A stretch of DNA of 64,000 bases from Chloroflexota bacterium (GTDB taxonomy: Bacteria > Chloroflexota > UBA11872 > UBA12225 > JAJDUF01): contig JAJDUF010000016.1 in the NCBI GenBank assembly GCA_022826725.1, forward strand, positions 248,001 through 312,000, read 5' to 3'. Position 1 is the stretch's first letter, and each line of letters begins with the position of its first letter. Shown here piece by piece: positions 18,155 through 26,862 of this stretch. The translations under genes were made by a program, and so were the position numbers. Under the pieces are notes generated by a model. The model did no database searches. It was not told the origin of the DNA and saw only the letters and a list, made by a program, of their open reading frames with translations.

Positions 18155-19777
18155 ATGAGCCGACGTTCCTCGCGCCGCCGCGGGCGCGGGCGACGCCGTA
18201 GACGCGATCGGCAGCCGGACATGGACACCCTGACGAAGTTCGAGCCAGTGGCCGGATTCCCACCACCGCCAGCGCCCCAGGTGAGCACACCGGCTGACAC
18301 GTGGCCGGTCGCGGTTGACGACTGGCGCTGGGACATTCCAATGGGCGCCCAGCACGGGATGCGCGTGCCGGGGCGGGTCTACGCCAATGACACGCTGCGC
18401 GAACTGCTCCAGGGCGACGGCTCGGTGCGCCAGCTGGCCAACATGGCAACACTGCCGGGCATTCTCGGCCGTGCCTTGGCGATGCCTGATGTACATCAGG
18501 GCTACGGCGCGCCGGTCGGCGGGGTCTTTGCCACCGACGCAGCGACCGGCGTTGTCTCCCCCGGTGCCTGCGGGTACGACATCAACTGCGGGGTGCGACT
18601 GCTCCGCGCCGATCTGAGCGAGAACGACCTGCGCGGCCGGCTCGACCGGCTGGCCGACGAGCTATTCAGGCAACTGCCGAGCGGCTTAGGCAAGGGTAGT
18701 GGCCTCGGCAAAGGCCAGAGTAAGCGTGAGCGGGCGTTGACCGACGGCGCCCGCTGGGCGGTGCGAGCGGGGCTAGGTTGGCAAGCGGACCTGGAGTATT
18801 GCGAGGCCGGGGGGCAGCTACCGGGCACCAATCCAGACGACGTGAGCCGCCGCGCTTTCGAGCGCGGACTGGGCCGCATCCAATCGCCGGATCGTGGCGG
18901 CGGACAGCTCGGCTCGCTCGGCGCCGGCAACCACTTTGCCGAGGTCGGTGTCGTTGACGCAGTAGAAGACGAGGCGGCGGCCGCGGCCTTCGGCCTGTCG
19001 CTGGGGCAAGTGGTCGTCTGGATTCACACCGGCTCGCGCGGCTTCGGGCACCAGATTTGCACCGATTACTTGCAGACGGCGCAGGTCGCCGGCGCGGCCT
19101 ATGGGATTGAGTTGCCGGACCGGCAGTTGGCATGCATGCCGATTCGGTCCGCGGCCGGCCGAGCCTACCTCAGCGCGATGACCGGCGCGGCCAACTTCGC
19201 CTGGGCTAACCGGCAGGTCCTAGCGCAGCTGATCCGCGAGGGCTTTGCGGCGGTGTTCGAGCAGTCGCCGGAGGCACTGGGCATGCATCCGGTCTACGAC
19301 GTGGCGCACAACATCGCCAAGTTCGAGCAGCATCGTATCCCCGGCGAGCAGGGGCCGACGCGGCAGGTGCTCGTCCACCGCAAAGGCGCCACTCGCGCCT
19401 TCCCCGCCGAGCACGCCGAACTCCCGGCCGCCTACCGCTCCGTCGGCCAGCCGGTGCTGGTGCCTGGCGACATGGGTCGCTATTCGTATGTGCTCGTGGG
19501 CACGCCGCAGACGATGACCGAGACATTCGGCTCGCTCTGCCACGGGGCCGGTCGCCGCATGTCCCGCGCCGCGGCCAAACGGGCCACGTCCGGCCAGGAA
19601 CTGGTCGCGGCCCTACGGGAGCAGGGGATCGTCGTCCGCGCCGGCTCCATCCGCGGCGTGGCCGAAGAGGCACCAGACGCCTACAAGGATGCTTCCGAGG
19701 TGGTAGGCACGGCAGTCGGCGCCGGCCTCGCCCGCACGGTGGTCCGCACCCGGCCGGTCATTGTGATCAAGGGGTAA
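18155..19777 (+). CDS. rtcB: RNA-splicing ligase RtcB with Arg-rich N-terminal extension
   Basis: 540 aa. RtcB joins 2',3'-cyclic phosphate and 5'-OH RNA ends using GTP and Mn, in RNA repair or tRNA splicing. Core motifs are intact: MPDVHQGYGAPVGG, CGYDINCGVRLL (metal-binding Cys), GAGNHFAEV, HTGSRGFGHQ and the C-terminal CHGAGRRMSR, whose His is the guanylylation site. The first ~25 residues (SRRSSRRRGRGRRRRRDR) are a basic tail not usual for the family and may bind RNA. ATG 18155 has AAGGAG upstream; the frame is open to 18104 within the archease gene. Forms an operon with archease. Confidence 0.95.
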   Translation: MSRRSSRRRGRGRRRRRDRQPDMDTLTKFEPVAGFPPPPAPQVSTPADTWPVAVDDWRWDIPMGAQHGMRVPGRVYANDTLRELLQGDGSVRQLANMATLPGILGRALAMPDVHQGYGAPVGGVFATDAATGVVSPGACGYDINCGVRLLRADLSENDLRGRLDRLADELFRQLPSGLGKGSGLGKGQSKRERALTDGARWAVRAGLGWQADLEYCEAGGQLPGTNPDDVSRRAFERGLGRIQSPDRGGGQLGSLGAGNHFAEVGVVDAVEDEAAAAAFGLSLGQVVVWIHTGSRGFGHQICTDYLQTAQVAGAAYGIELPDRQLACMPIRSAAGRAYLSAMTGAANFAWANRQVLAQLIREGFAAVFEQSPEALGMHPVYDVAHNIAKFEQHRIPGEQGPTRQVLVHRKGATRAFPAEHAELPAAYRSVGQPVLVPGDMGRYSYVLVGTPQTMTETFGSLCHGAGRRMSRAAAKRATSGQELVAALREQGIVVRAGSIRGVAEEAPDAYKDASEVVGTAVGAGLARTVVRTRPVIVIKG

Positions 19778-19790
19778 GGTCAACGCCGCC

Positions 19791-19820
19791 TTGTCGCTTT
19801 TTTATACGTCAGCGTATACT
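19791..19820 (+). promoter_or_regulatory. SUF operon promoter overlapped by a palindrome
   Basis: TTGTCG (19791-19796), an 18-bp spacer and TATACT (19815-19820), 57 bp before sufC. The perfect inverted repeat TATACG-TCAG-CGTATA (19803-19818) covers the spacer and enters the -10, the position expected of a repressor operator. Which regulator binds is unknown; no Rrf2 or SufR gene is in the window. Confidence 0.6.
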
Positions 19821-19877
19821 TAAGTTGGCTGTCAGCGACGTGCTGGACACCGCGGCAGCGCAGGAGGAGCGATATCC

Positions 19878-20771
19878 ATGGCGGAAAATGGCGCTGCGTC
19901 GCCAACCTTGGTAATCGAGGATTTGCACGCGGCTATTAATGGCCAGGAAATCTTGCACGGGATCAACTTAACCCTGAATAAGGGCGAAGTGCATGCCATC
20001 ATGGGGCCGAACGGCTCCGGCAAGAGCACGCTGGCCTACGCTTTGATGGGCCATCCGACCTATGAGGTCACTCACGGCCGCGTGTTCTTCAAGGGTGAAG
20101 ACCTGCTGGGAATGGAGCCGGACGAGCGGGCCAAGGCCGGTCTCTTCCTAGCGTTTCAGTACCCCACCTCCATTCCAGGCATCAACATGGGCAACTTCCT
20201 CCGCTTGGCGGTGAGGGCGCGGTTTGGCGAGGAGAAAGCGCGGCAGTTCCGCAAGCTACTCACGGAGAAGCTCCAACTCTTGAAGATGGATCGCTCCTTC
20301 ATGCGCCGGTATCTCAACGACGGCTTTTCCGGGGGCGAGAAGAAGCGCTCGGAAATCTTGCAGATGGCGCTGCTGGAGCCGGAGTTCGCCATTCTCGACG
20401 AGACCGATTCGGGGCTGGACATTGACGCGCTGCGGGTTGTCGCCGACGGCGTGAACGCGCAGATGAGTCCCGACCTCGGCGTGCTGGTCATCACGCACTA
20501 CCAACGGCTGTTGAACTACATCAAGCCGGGTTTCGTGCATGTGTTGCTGGGCGGCCATTTGGTACGATCCGGTGGGCCGGAACTGGCCTTATATCTTGAG
20601 GAGCACGGCTACGACCCGCTCATCAAGGAGCTACACGCGACGGATCAGGCAGCCGTGTCGGACACGGCCGACGGCGCCGGTATCGAAAGCGCGACCGAGA
20701 TGCGCGAGCATAGTGTGGTCGGCGGGGACGAGCACGATCCCTTCCGGTCACATGGTCGCACGGCTCTCTAG
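19878..20771 (+). CDS. sufC: Fe-S cluster assembly ATPase SufC
   Basis: 297-aa ABC-type ATPase that drives the SufBCD scaffold. Walker A GPNGSGKST (residues 43-51), the Q-loop FLAFQYPTS, signature FSGGEKKR, Walker B FAILDETDSGLD and the H-switch ITHYQR are all present. The last ~45 residues after the usual end of SufC (acidic, ending SHGRTAL) are an extension of unknown role. First gene of the operon sufC-sufB-sufD-Rieske-sufS-sufU-sufT. Confidence 0.97.
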   Translation: MAENGAASPTLVIEDLHAAINGQEILHGINLTLNKGEVHAIMGPNGSGKSTLAYALMGHPTYEVTHGRVFFKGEDLLGMEPDERAKAGLFLAFQYPTSIPGINMGNFLRLAVRARFGEEKARQFRKLLTEKLQLLKMDRSFMRRYLNDGFSGGEKKRSEILQMALLEPEFAILDETDSGLDIDALRVVADGVNAQMSPDLGVLVITHYQRLLNYIKPGFVHVLLGGHLVRSGGPELALYLEEHGYDPLIKELHATDQAAVSDTADGAGIESATEMREHSVVGGDEHDPFRSHGRTAL

Positions 20772-20798
20772 GCAGGTGAGCGTTCAAGGAGTAAAAGC

Positions 20799-22250
20799 AT
20801 GGCAGCAGAGATAGCGGTAGCAGCGCGCGACCCGGAAAAGCTGCGCTTGATGCAGGAAGCAGCGGCGCAGCTGCCAACCGAGTACTCGGCCGGCTGGCAC
20901 GACGACGTGGAGTACACCTACCGCTCCGAGCGGGGGCTGAACCGGCGGGTCGTCGAGGAAATCTCATCCATGAAGAGTGAGCCGGATTGGATGCGCCAGT
21001 TCCGCTTGGACGCGCTGGAGCATTTCGAGGCGCGTCCGATGCCGCAGTGGGGCGCGGACCTCAGCGGCGTGGACTTCGACAACATCCACTACTACATCCG
21101 GCCCACCGAGAAGCAGGGGCGGACGTGGGAAGAGGTGCCCGACGACATCAAGAACACGTTCGACAAGCTCGGCATCCCGGAGGCGGAGCGCAAGTTCCTC
21201 GCCGGCGTGACCGCCCAGTACGACTCGGAGGCGGTCTATCATAGCGTCCGTGAAGAGCTGGCCCAGCAGGGCGTCATCTTCACCGACATGGATAGCGGCC
21301 TGCGCGAGTATCCGGACCTGGTGAAGGAGCACTGGGCCACGGTCATCCCCTACAAGGACAACAAGATCGCCGCCTTGAACTCGGCGGTGTGGTCGGGCGG
21401 ATCGTTCGTCTACGTCCCGGCGGGGGTCCACGTCACCATCCCGTTGCAGGCCTACTTCCGCATCAACTCGGAGGCCGCCGGCCAGTTCGAGCGGACCTTG
21501 ATCGTTGCCGAGGAAGGCAGCTACGTGCATTACATCGAAGGGTGTACGGCACCGATCTACACCGAGGACAGCCTACACTGCGCGGTCGTCGAGTTGATGG
21601 CCAAGCCGGGCGCAACGATCCGCTACACAACCATCCAGAACTGGTCGAACAACGTCTACAACCTCGTCACGAAGCGGGCAGTGGCCCAGGAGGAAGCGAC
21701 CGTCGCCTGGATTGACGGCAACTTGGGTAGCAAGGTGACGATGAAGTACCCGGGCGTGTATCTCACCGGGCCGAAGGCCAAGGCGGAGATCGTCTCGGTG
21801 GCGATGGCCAACTCCGGCCAGGTGCAGGACGCCGGCGGCAAGATTTACCACGCGGCGCCGGAAACCTCTTCGACCATCAACTCGAAGTCGGTGACGCTCG
21901 GAACCGGCCAGGCGTCGTTCCGTGGCCTGCTGAAGATCTACAAGGGCGCCGAAAAGTCGGCCTCCCAGATGCGCTGCGACGCCTTGCTATTGACGCCAGA
22001 CTGCCGTTCCGACACCTACCCAACCATCGAGATTGACGAGGAAGACGTGTCCATCGGGCACGAAGCGACGGTCTCGAAGGTGGGAGAGGAGCAGTTGTTC
22101 TACTTGCAGAGCCGGGGCCTCTCGGAGGCGGAAGCGGTCACCCAGGTGGTGAACGGGTTCATGGAGCCGTTCAGCAAGGAGCTGCCGATGGAATACGCGG
22201 TGGAGCTAAACCGCCTCATCCAGCTCCAGATGGACGCTGCCGTCGGCTGA
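20799..22250 (+). CDS. sufB: Fe-S cluster assembly scaffold SufB
   Basis: 483 aa, the subunit of SufBC2D on which the cluster is built. Beta-helix core is recognisable (YVPAGVHVTIPLQAYFRIN, EGCTAPIYTEDSLHCAVVEL, MANSGQVQDAGGKIYHAAP) and the conserved Cys-bearing MRCDALLLTPDCRSDTYP is present, followed by GHEATVSKVGEEQLFYLQSR. Start ATG 20799 with AAGGAG upstream. Lies 27 bp after sufC. A palindromic repeat separates it from sufD. Confidence 0.98.
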   Translation: MAAEIAVAARDPEKLRLMQEAAAQLPTEYSAGWHDDVEYTYRSERGLNRRVVEEISSMKSEPDWMRQFRLDALEHFEARPMPQWGADLSGVDFDNIHYYIRPTEKQGRTWEEVPDDIKNTFDKLGIPEAERKFLAGVTAQYDSEAVYHSVREELAQQGVIFTDMDSGLREYPDLVKEHWATVIPYKDNKIAALNSAVWSGGSFVYVPAGVHVTIPLQAYFRINSEAAGQFERTLIVAEEGSYVHYIEGCTAPIYTEDSLHCAVVELMAKPGATIRYTTIQNWSNNVYNLVTKRAVAQEEATVAWIDGNLGSKVTMKYPGVYLTGPKAKAEIVSVAMANSGQVQDAGGKIYHAAPETSSTINSKSVTLGTGQASFRGLLKIYKGAEKSASQMRCDALLLTPDCRSDTYPTIEIDEEDVSIGHEATVSKVGEEQLFYLQSRGLSEAEAVTQVVNGFMEPFSKELPMEYAVELNRLIQLQMDAAVG

Positions 22251-22307
22251 GGCACCCGTCATGCCCACCGGCGCCCCGCCATTGCGATGAAAACAACGCC
22301 TACCCGA

Positions 22308-22347
22308 TCCACCCTCTCCCAGAGGGAGAGGGCCGGGGTGAGGGCCG
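22308..22347. repeat. GC-rich palindromic repeat between sufB and sufD
   Basis: CACCCTCTCCC-AGA-GGGAGAGGG followed by CCGGGGTGAGGG. Related to families B and C. It lies inside the SUF operon, in the only long gap (about 150 bp). Confidence 0.7.
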
Positions 22348-22401
22348 CCGGGCCAAGGCCGGTCGGCGAGTAGGCAACCCCATTTCCTGAGGAGAGTACG
22401 T

Positions 22402-23832
22402 GTGAGTGTAGCCTCACCGGTGCGGAAGGTCGTGCGGCGACGCCGCCGGTCCGTGGCACGCCAGCCAACCATCACGGCCGAGGCAGTCGCCGCGCTGAAC
22501 GCATCGCGCGGCGACCCGGACTGGGTGCAGGACCTGCGCCGCGCCAGCTTTGCGGCGTGGGAGCGCCTGCCGCTGCCGACCGCGACGACGGAAGGGTGGC
22601 GGCGCACCGACCTGCGGCCAATCACGTCACGGCTGCACACCGTCAAGCCGGCAGCACCCCGCAGCGACCGGCACAACGCGGAGCTAGGCGATCTCAACGC
22701 CGGTCTACAGGAGGCGCTCGATGTGCGCTTCCCGGTGGGCGGGCTAGTCGTCCAGCAGGACTCCACCAACGTCCACCGGACCCTCGCCGACGAGCTGGCA
22801 CGCCAGGGCGTGCTGTTCATGGACATCCATGCGGCCGTGCAGGAGCATCCCGACCTGGTGCGGCGCTACCTGATGAACATCGTGCCGGTGGGCTGGCAGC
22901 CGGGCGAGCCGTCCAATGCCGGGAAGTTCGAGTCCCTGCACGGCGCCTTGTGGTCGGGGGGTGTGTTTATCTACGTCCCACCCAACACCGAGGTCGAGCT
23001 ACCACTGCGGATGTTTCAGTGGACCGGCACGCCGGGCGTGGGCAGCTTTCCGCACACCGTCGTCGTCGTTGATCGCAATAGCAGCGTGACGTGCGTGGAG
23101 GAAGTCCGCTCCCCCACCTTGCCGCCGGCGGCCCCATCACTCTTTACCAGCGGAGTCACCGAACTGTACGTGGAGGACAACGCGCGGCTCAACTTCCTCT
23201 CGCTCCACGAGCAAGCAACGGAGGCGCATACCTTCATCACGCAGCGCTGTCGCCTGGGCCGCGATGCGTATGTCAACTGGGTTGTCGTCGGGATGGGCAG
23301 CGCCTATACGCGGGCAACGGCCGACGTGGTGCTCGACGGACGCGGCGCTAACGCCGAGATGCTGGGCTTGGGGTTCGGTAACGGCACGCAGGTCTTCGAC
23401 TTCCACACGCTGCAAGACCACGCGGCGCCGAACACCGACAGCGATCAACTCTACAAGACGGCGATGCAGGACCGGGCGCGGCTGGTCTACGAGGGATTGG
23501 TGGTCATTCAGCCCACCGCGAGCGATTCGAACGGGTATCAGGCCAACCGCAATCTGCTCCTCAGCAAGACGGCGAAGGCCGACTCGATCCCGATGCTCGA
23601 AATCAAGAACAACGAGGTCAAGTGTACGCACGGCTCGGCCACCGGGCCGGTGGAGCCGGAGCACCTGTACTACCTGCGGACCCGCGGGCTGCCGCGCGAC
23701 GTAGCCGAGCGCCTGATTATCCAAGGGTTCTTCGAACCGATTGTCGAGCGTATGGGCGTCGCGGCCCTGCAAGATCACCTGCGCCAGGCCATAGATCGCA
23801 AGATCGGCGGCATCGAGCGCGACACGGGGTAA
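22402..23832 (+). CDS. sufD: Fe-S cluster assembly protein SufD
   Basis: 476 aa SufB paralogue. Conserved C-terminal motif NNEVKCTHGSATGPVEPEHL with the His position important for cluster assembly, then YYLRTRGLPRDVAERLIIQG. The N-terminus is basic (VRKVVRRRRRS). Start is GTG 22402 after TGAGGAGAGTACGT. Followed after 3 bp by the Rieske gene. Confidence 0.95.
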   Translation: MSVASPVRKVVRRRRRSVARQPTITAEAVAALNASRGDPDWVQDLRRASFAAWERLPLPTATTEGWRRTDLRPITSRLHTVKPAAPRSDRHNAELGDLNAGLQEALDVRFPVGGLVVQQDSTNVHRTLADELARQGVLFMDIHAAVQEHPDLVRRYLMNIVPVGWQPGEPSNAGKFESLHGALWSGGVFIYVPPNTEVELPLRMFQWTGTPGVGSFPHTVVVVDRNSSVTCVEEVRSPTLPPAAPSLFTSGVTELYVEDNARLNFLSLHEQATEAHTFITQRCRLGRDAYVNWVVVGMGSAYTRATADVVLDGRGANAEMLGLGFGNGTQVFDFHTLQDHAAPNTDSDQLYKTAMQDRARLVYEGLVVIQPTASDSNGYQANRNLLLSKTAKADSIPMLEIKNNEVKCTHGSATGPVEPEHLYYLRTRGLPRDVAERLIIQGFFEPIVERMGVAALQDHLRQAIDRKIGGIERDTG

Positions 23833-23835
23833 CGG

Positions 23836-24153
23836 ATGGCTGTGGAATACGTTGTCGTTGGCGAGGTTGGAGACCTGGAATCCGGGCAGGTGATGGTCGT
23901 CGAGATTGACGACTATCGTATCGCGGTGTGCAACCTGGACGGCACGTACTACGCGATTGACGACGTTTGCACGCACGACGGCGGACCGCTCGACCAAGGG
24001 CAACTGGAAGGCGACGAGATCGAGTGTCCGCGTCACGGCGCGCGGTTCAACGTGCGGACCGGCGCAGCGACCATGATGCCGGCGGTCGTGCCGGTCGCCA
24101 CGTATCCGGTGGTTATCGAGGACGACGAGGTGCTCGTCGGGCTGCCGGCGTAG
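23836..24153 (+). CDS. Rieske-type [2Fe-2S] ferredoxin
   Basis: 105 aa soluble Rieske protein of the non-haem dioxygenase ferredoxin type. Cluster ligands are C45-x-H47 and C64-x2-H67 (CTHDGGPL and CPRHGARF). No membrane segment. Placed between sufD and sufS with near-zero spacing, it probably gives electrons to, or is matured by, the SUF machinery; this context recurs in other SUF operons. Confidence 0.93.
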   Translation: MAVEYVVVGEVGDLESGQVMVVEIDDYRIAVCNLDGTYYAIDDVCTHDGGPLDQGQLEGDEIECPRHGARFNVRTGAATMMPAVVPVATYPVVIEDDEVLVGLPA

Positions 24154-24189
24154 AGGATACGGCGGCCAGGAAATTCGAGGACGAAGACA

Positions 24190-25461
24190 GTGGCAGTAGA
24201 GACAGCCTCGGCACCGACGCTCGACCTCGCTGCGCTGCGGGAGGACTTCCCCATCCTCCGCCGCCGGATCAACGGCCGGCCCTTGGTCTACTTGGACAAC
24301 GCCGCCACGTCGCAAAAACCGCGGCAAGTCCTCGACACGCTCATCCACTTTTACGAGCACTCCAACGCCAACATCCATCGCGGCGTGCATACGCTGGGCG
24401 CGGAAGCTACCGGCGCCTACGAGCGGACGCGCACGCTCGCCGCCGACCTCATCGGAGCGGCGAGCAGCGAGGAGATCATCTTCACGCGCAACACGACGGA
24501 GGCGATCAACCTTATCGCCTACACGTGGGCGCTAGAGGCGCTACAGCCGGGCGACGAAATCGTGGTGACACGGCTGGAGCACCACAGCAATCTGGTCCCG
24601 TGGCTGCGTCTGGCCCAAGAGCGCGAGGCCAAGCTGTGCGTGATCGAACTGACCCCGGACGGACGGCTCGACCTCGACTCGCTCGACGAGCTGCTGACCG
24701 AGCGGACAAAACTGGTTGCGGTGGGGCACGCCTCCAACGTGCTGGGCACCATCGCCCCGGTGGAGGAGCTTGCCCGGCGGGCACACGCCGTCGGAGCGCG
24801 CCTCTTGGTGGACGCCGCGCAGAGCGTGCCGCACCAGCCGGTCAACGTGCAGGAGTTGAGCTGCGACTTCCTCGCCTTCTCGGCACACAAGATGCTCGGC
24901 CCGACGGGGGTGGGCGTGCTGTGGGCGCGCCAGGAGCTACTGGAGGCCATGCCGCCTTTTCTCGGCGGCGGCAGCATGATCGGCCGGGTGACGCTGGACC
25001 GCGTGACCTGGAACGTGCTGCCGTACAAGCTGGAGGCCGGTACGCCTAACATCGCCGACGTGGTGGCTTTCGGAACCGCCATCGAGTACCTCCAGCGGGT
25101 CGGCATGGCGGCGGTACGCGCCCACGAGCGCGAACTGCTGGCCTACGCGCTGGAGCAACTGGCGGACCGGCCGGAGCTTGAGTTGTACGGCCCGACAGAC
25201 CTCGACCAGCGCGGCGGGGTGATCTCCTTCAACGTGCGTGGCGTGCATTCGCACGATGTCAGCACGATCCTCGACGAGCAGGCCATTGCCGTGCGCGCCG
25301 GCCATCACTGCACCCAGCCGCTCCACGAGTGGCTCGACGTGGCCGGCTCGACGCGCGCCAGCTTCTACCTCTATAACACGCCGGCAGACGTGGATGCGCT
25401 AGTGAGCGGGCTGGACCGCGTCAAGGAGGTGTTCCACCGTGCCATTGGACGAGCTTTATAA
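24190..25461 (+). CDS. sufS: Cysteine desulfurase SufS
   Basis: 423-aa PLP enzyme that takes sulfur from cysteine as a persulfide. PLP-binding K234 lies in FSAHKMLGPTG and catalytic C374 in RAGHHCTQPLHE, the group II signature. GTG start. Its stop overlaps the start of sufU by 23 bp, implying coupled translation of the donor and acceptor pair. Confidence 0.97.
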   Translation: MAVETASAPTLDLAALREDFPILRRRINGRPLVYLDNAATSQKPRQVLDTLIHFYEHSNANIHRGVHTLGAEATGAYERTRTLAADLIGAASSEEIIFTRNTTEAINLIAYTWALEALQPGDEIVVTRLEHHSNLVPWLRLAQEREAKLCVIELTPDGRLDLDSLDELLTERTKLVAVGHASNVLGTIAPVEELARRAHAVGARLLVDAAQSVPHQPVNVQELSCDFLAFSAHKMLGPTGVGVLWARQELLEAMPPFLGGGSMIGRVTLDRVTWNVLPYKLEAGTPNIADVVAFGTAIEYLQRVGMAAVRAHERELLAYALEQLADRPELELYGPTDLDQRGGVISFNVRGVHSHDVSTILDEQAIAVRAGHHCTQPLHEWLDVAGSTRASFYLYNTPADVDALVSGLDRVKEVFHRAIGRAL

Positions 25462-25918
25462 GGACATCATCCTCGATCACTACGAATACCCCCGCAATAA
25501 GGGCCAGATCGAGAGCACGACCTGCACGTGCGCCGGTGGCGACAATCCGATCTGTGGCGACAGCGTTGACGTGTGCCTCTCGTTGGACGACGATCACGTC
25601 GTGGCCGTCGCCTTCGAGGGCCGGGGCTGCGCCATTAGTCAGGCCTCGGCGTCCATGATGACCGAGGCTGTCGAAGGGAAAGCGGTGGCGGACGTGCAGC
25701 GCTGGTACCGGACCGTTCACGGGCTGCTGACGAACCACCCGGACGAGATAGACGCGGAGCTGGACTTGGGCGATCTGGAAGCGCTCGAAGGGGTGCGGCA
25801 GTATCCGGTGCGGATCAAGTGTGCGCTGCTGGCCTGGGAGGCGCTACGAGTGGCGCTACGGCAGGCGCTCGCCGGCGGTGAAGCCGCGCAGCAGCACGCC
25901 GTCGTCACGACGGAGTAA
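25439..25918 (+). CDS. sufU: SufU-type sulfur acceptor/scaffold
   Basis: 159 aa. Zinc or cluster ligands of the SufU family: C39 and D41 (NPICGDSV), C64 (GRGCAISQASASMM) and C128 (VRIKCALLAW), with the extra ~20-residue insert before the last Cys that marks SufU rather than IscU. SufU accepts persulfide sulfur from SufS. GTG start inside the 3' end of sufS. Confidence 0.93.
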   Translation: MPLDELYKDIILDHYEYPRNKGQIESTTCTCAGGDNPICGDSVDVCLSLDDDHVVAVAFEGRGCAISQASASMMTEAVEGKAVADVQRWYRTVHGLLTNHPDEIDAELDLGDLEALEGVRQYPVRIKCALLAWEALRVALRQALAGGEAAQQHAVVTTE

Positions 25919-25969
25919 GGGGCACAACACCGGCTGAGTGGTGAGTGTCGAGGAGAGGAGCATACGCCG

Positions 25970-26287
25970 ATGACAGAGAAACCCGCCCTGACCGAAGCGA
26001 GTGTGCGCGACGCGCTGAAGCAGGTTGATGACCCGGAGCTAGGGATCAACATTGTTGATCTGGGCTTGGTCTACGAAGTCGCCATCGAGGGTACCGAGGT
26101 CAACGTCCTGATGACCCTCACGACGCCGTTCTGCCCGGTCGGCCCCCAGATCAAGGCGCAGATTGACCAAGTCATCAAGAGCAACGTTGCGGACGTGACG
26201 AAAGGAAGCGTCGAGTTCACCTTCAATCCACCCTGGGACAAGGACATGATGTCGGAGGAGGCCAAGGAGGAACTGGGTATCTGGTAG
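25970..26287 (+). CDS. sufT: SufT / MIP18-family (DUF59) Fe-S maturation factor
   Basis: 105 aa. DUF59 pattern: DALKQVDDPELGINIVDLGL, VYEVAIEGTEVNVLMTLTTP, the conserved Cys in PFCPVGPQI, and a C-terminal FNPPWDKDMMSEEAKEELG. SufT helps place clusters on target proteins. ATG 25970 lies 51 bp after sufU and ends the classical SUF set. A family A plus family D repeat follows. Confidence 0.93.
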   Translation: MTEKPALTEASVRDALKQVDDPELGINIVDLGLVYEVAIEGTEVNVLMTLTTPFCPVGPQIKAQIDQVIKSNVADVTKGSVEFTFNPPWDKDMMSEEAKEELGIW

Positions 26288-26318
26288 GCCGGGGAATAGA
26301 GAGCCATGTGCTGCATCC

Positions 26319-26384
26319 GGCCCCCCTATGGTCCCCCCGCCCGGCAGGGGGACGTGTATCCCCGCGCACGCGGGAATGACGGAC
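26319..26384. repeat. Compound palindromic repeat (families A and D)
   Basis: CCCCCCTATGGTCCCCCC with GCAGGGGGACG, joined directly to CCCCGCGCACGCGGG then AATGACGG. Lies between sufT and the second scaffold gene. Confidence 0.75.
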
Positions 26385-26469
26385 GGCGGACGGGGGGGTG
26401 ATACCGCTACGTATGCTACCCTGTCTTGGCTGATGGCGGCGTCTCCGCGTCGGCAGCTCGGCATGGCCT

Positions 26470-26862
26470 ATGAAGTATTCCGATCTCGTCCGTGATCACT
26501 TCGGCTCGCCACGGAATCTCGGTGAGCTTGCCGATCCTGACGGCATCGGCGACGTGGAAAATCCCGTCTGCGGCGACCGCACCGTGCTGACGATCCGCGT
26601 GCGTGACGACCGCATTGCCGCGGCCCGCTTTCGAGCCGTGGGCTGCCCGGCCGCCATCGCCGCCAGCTCGATCACGACCGAGCTGCTCATCGGGCGCACC
26701 GTTGCGGAGGCGCTGCACCTGACGAACGAGGACGTGTCCGCAGCGCTCGGCGGCCTGCCCGCCAACAAGCTGCACTGCTCGGTGCTCGCCGAGGACGTGG
26801 TGCGAGCGGCAGTCGAGGACTACCGGCAGCGCGCCGGCGTCGCGGCGGAGGTGGGCCAATGA
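26470..26862 (+). CDS. Second NifU/IscU-like scaffold protein
   Basis: 130 aa with the three scaffold cysteines C34 (NPVCGD), C59 (AVGCPAAIAASS) and C103 (KLHCSVLAED). It lacks the SufU insert and is closer to the N-terminal domain of NifU or IscU. A second scaffold beside a SUF operon suggests a dedicated client. Its stop overlaps the LarA-like start by 4 bp (ATGA), so that protein is the best candidate partner. Confidence 0.88.
   Translation: MKYSDLVRDHFGSPRNLGELADPDGIGDVENPVCGDRTVLTIRVRDDRIAAARFRAVGCPAAIAASSITTELLIGRTVAEALHLTNEDVSAALGGLPANKLHCSVLAEDVVRAAVEDYRQRAGVAAEVGQ

Noticed and set aside
23137-24390. A 417-codon minus-strand open frame
   Set aside because: Antisense of sufD, Rieske and the start of sufS; high GC leaves long open frames opposite real genes.
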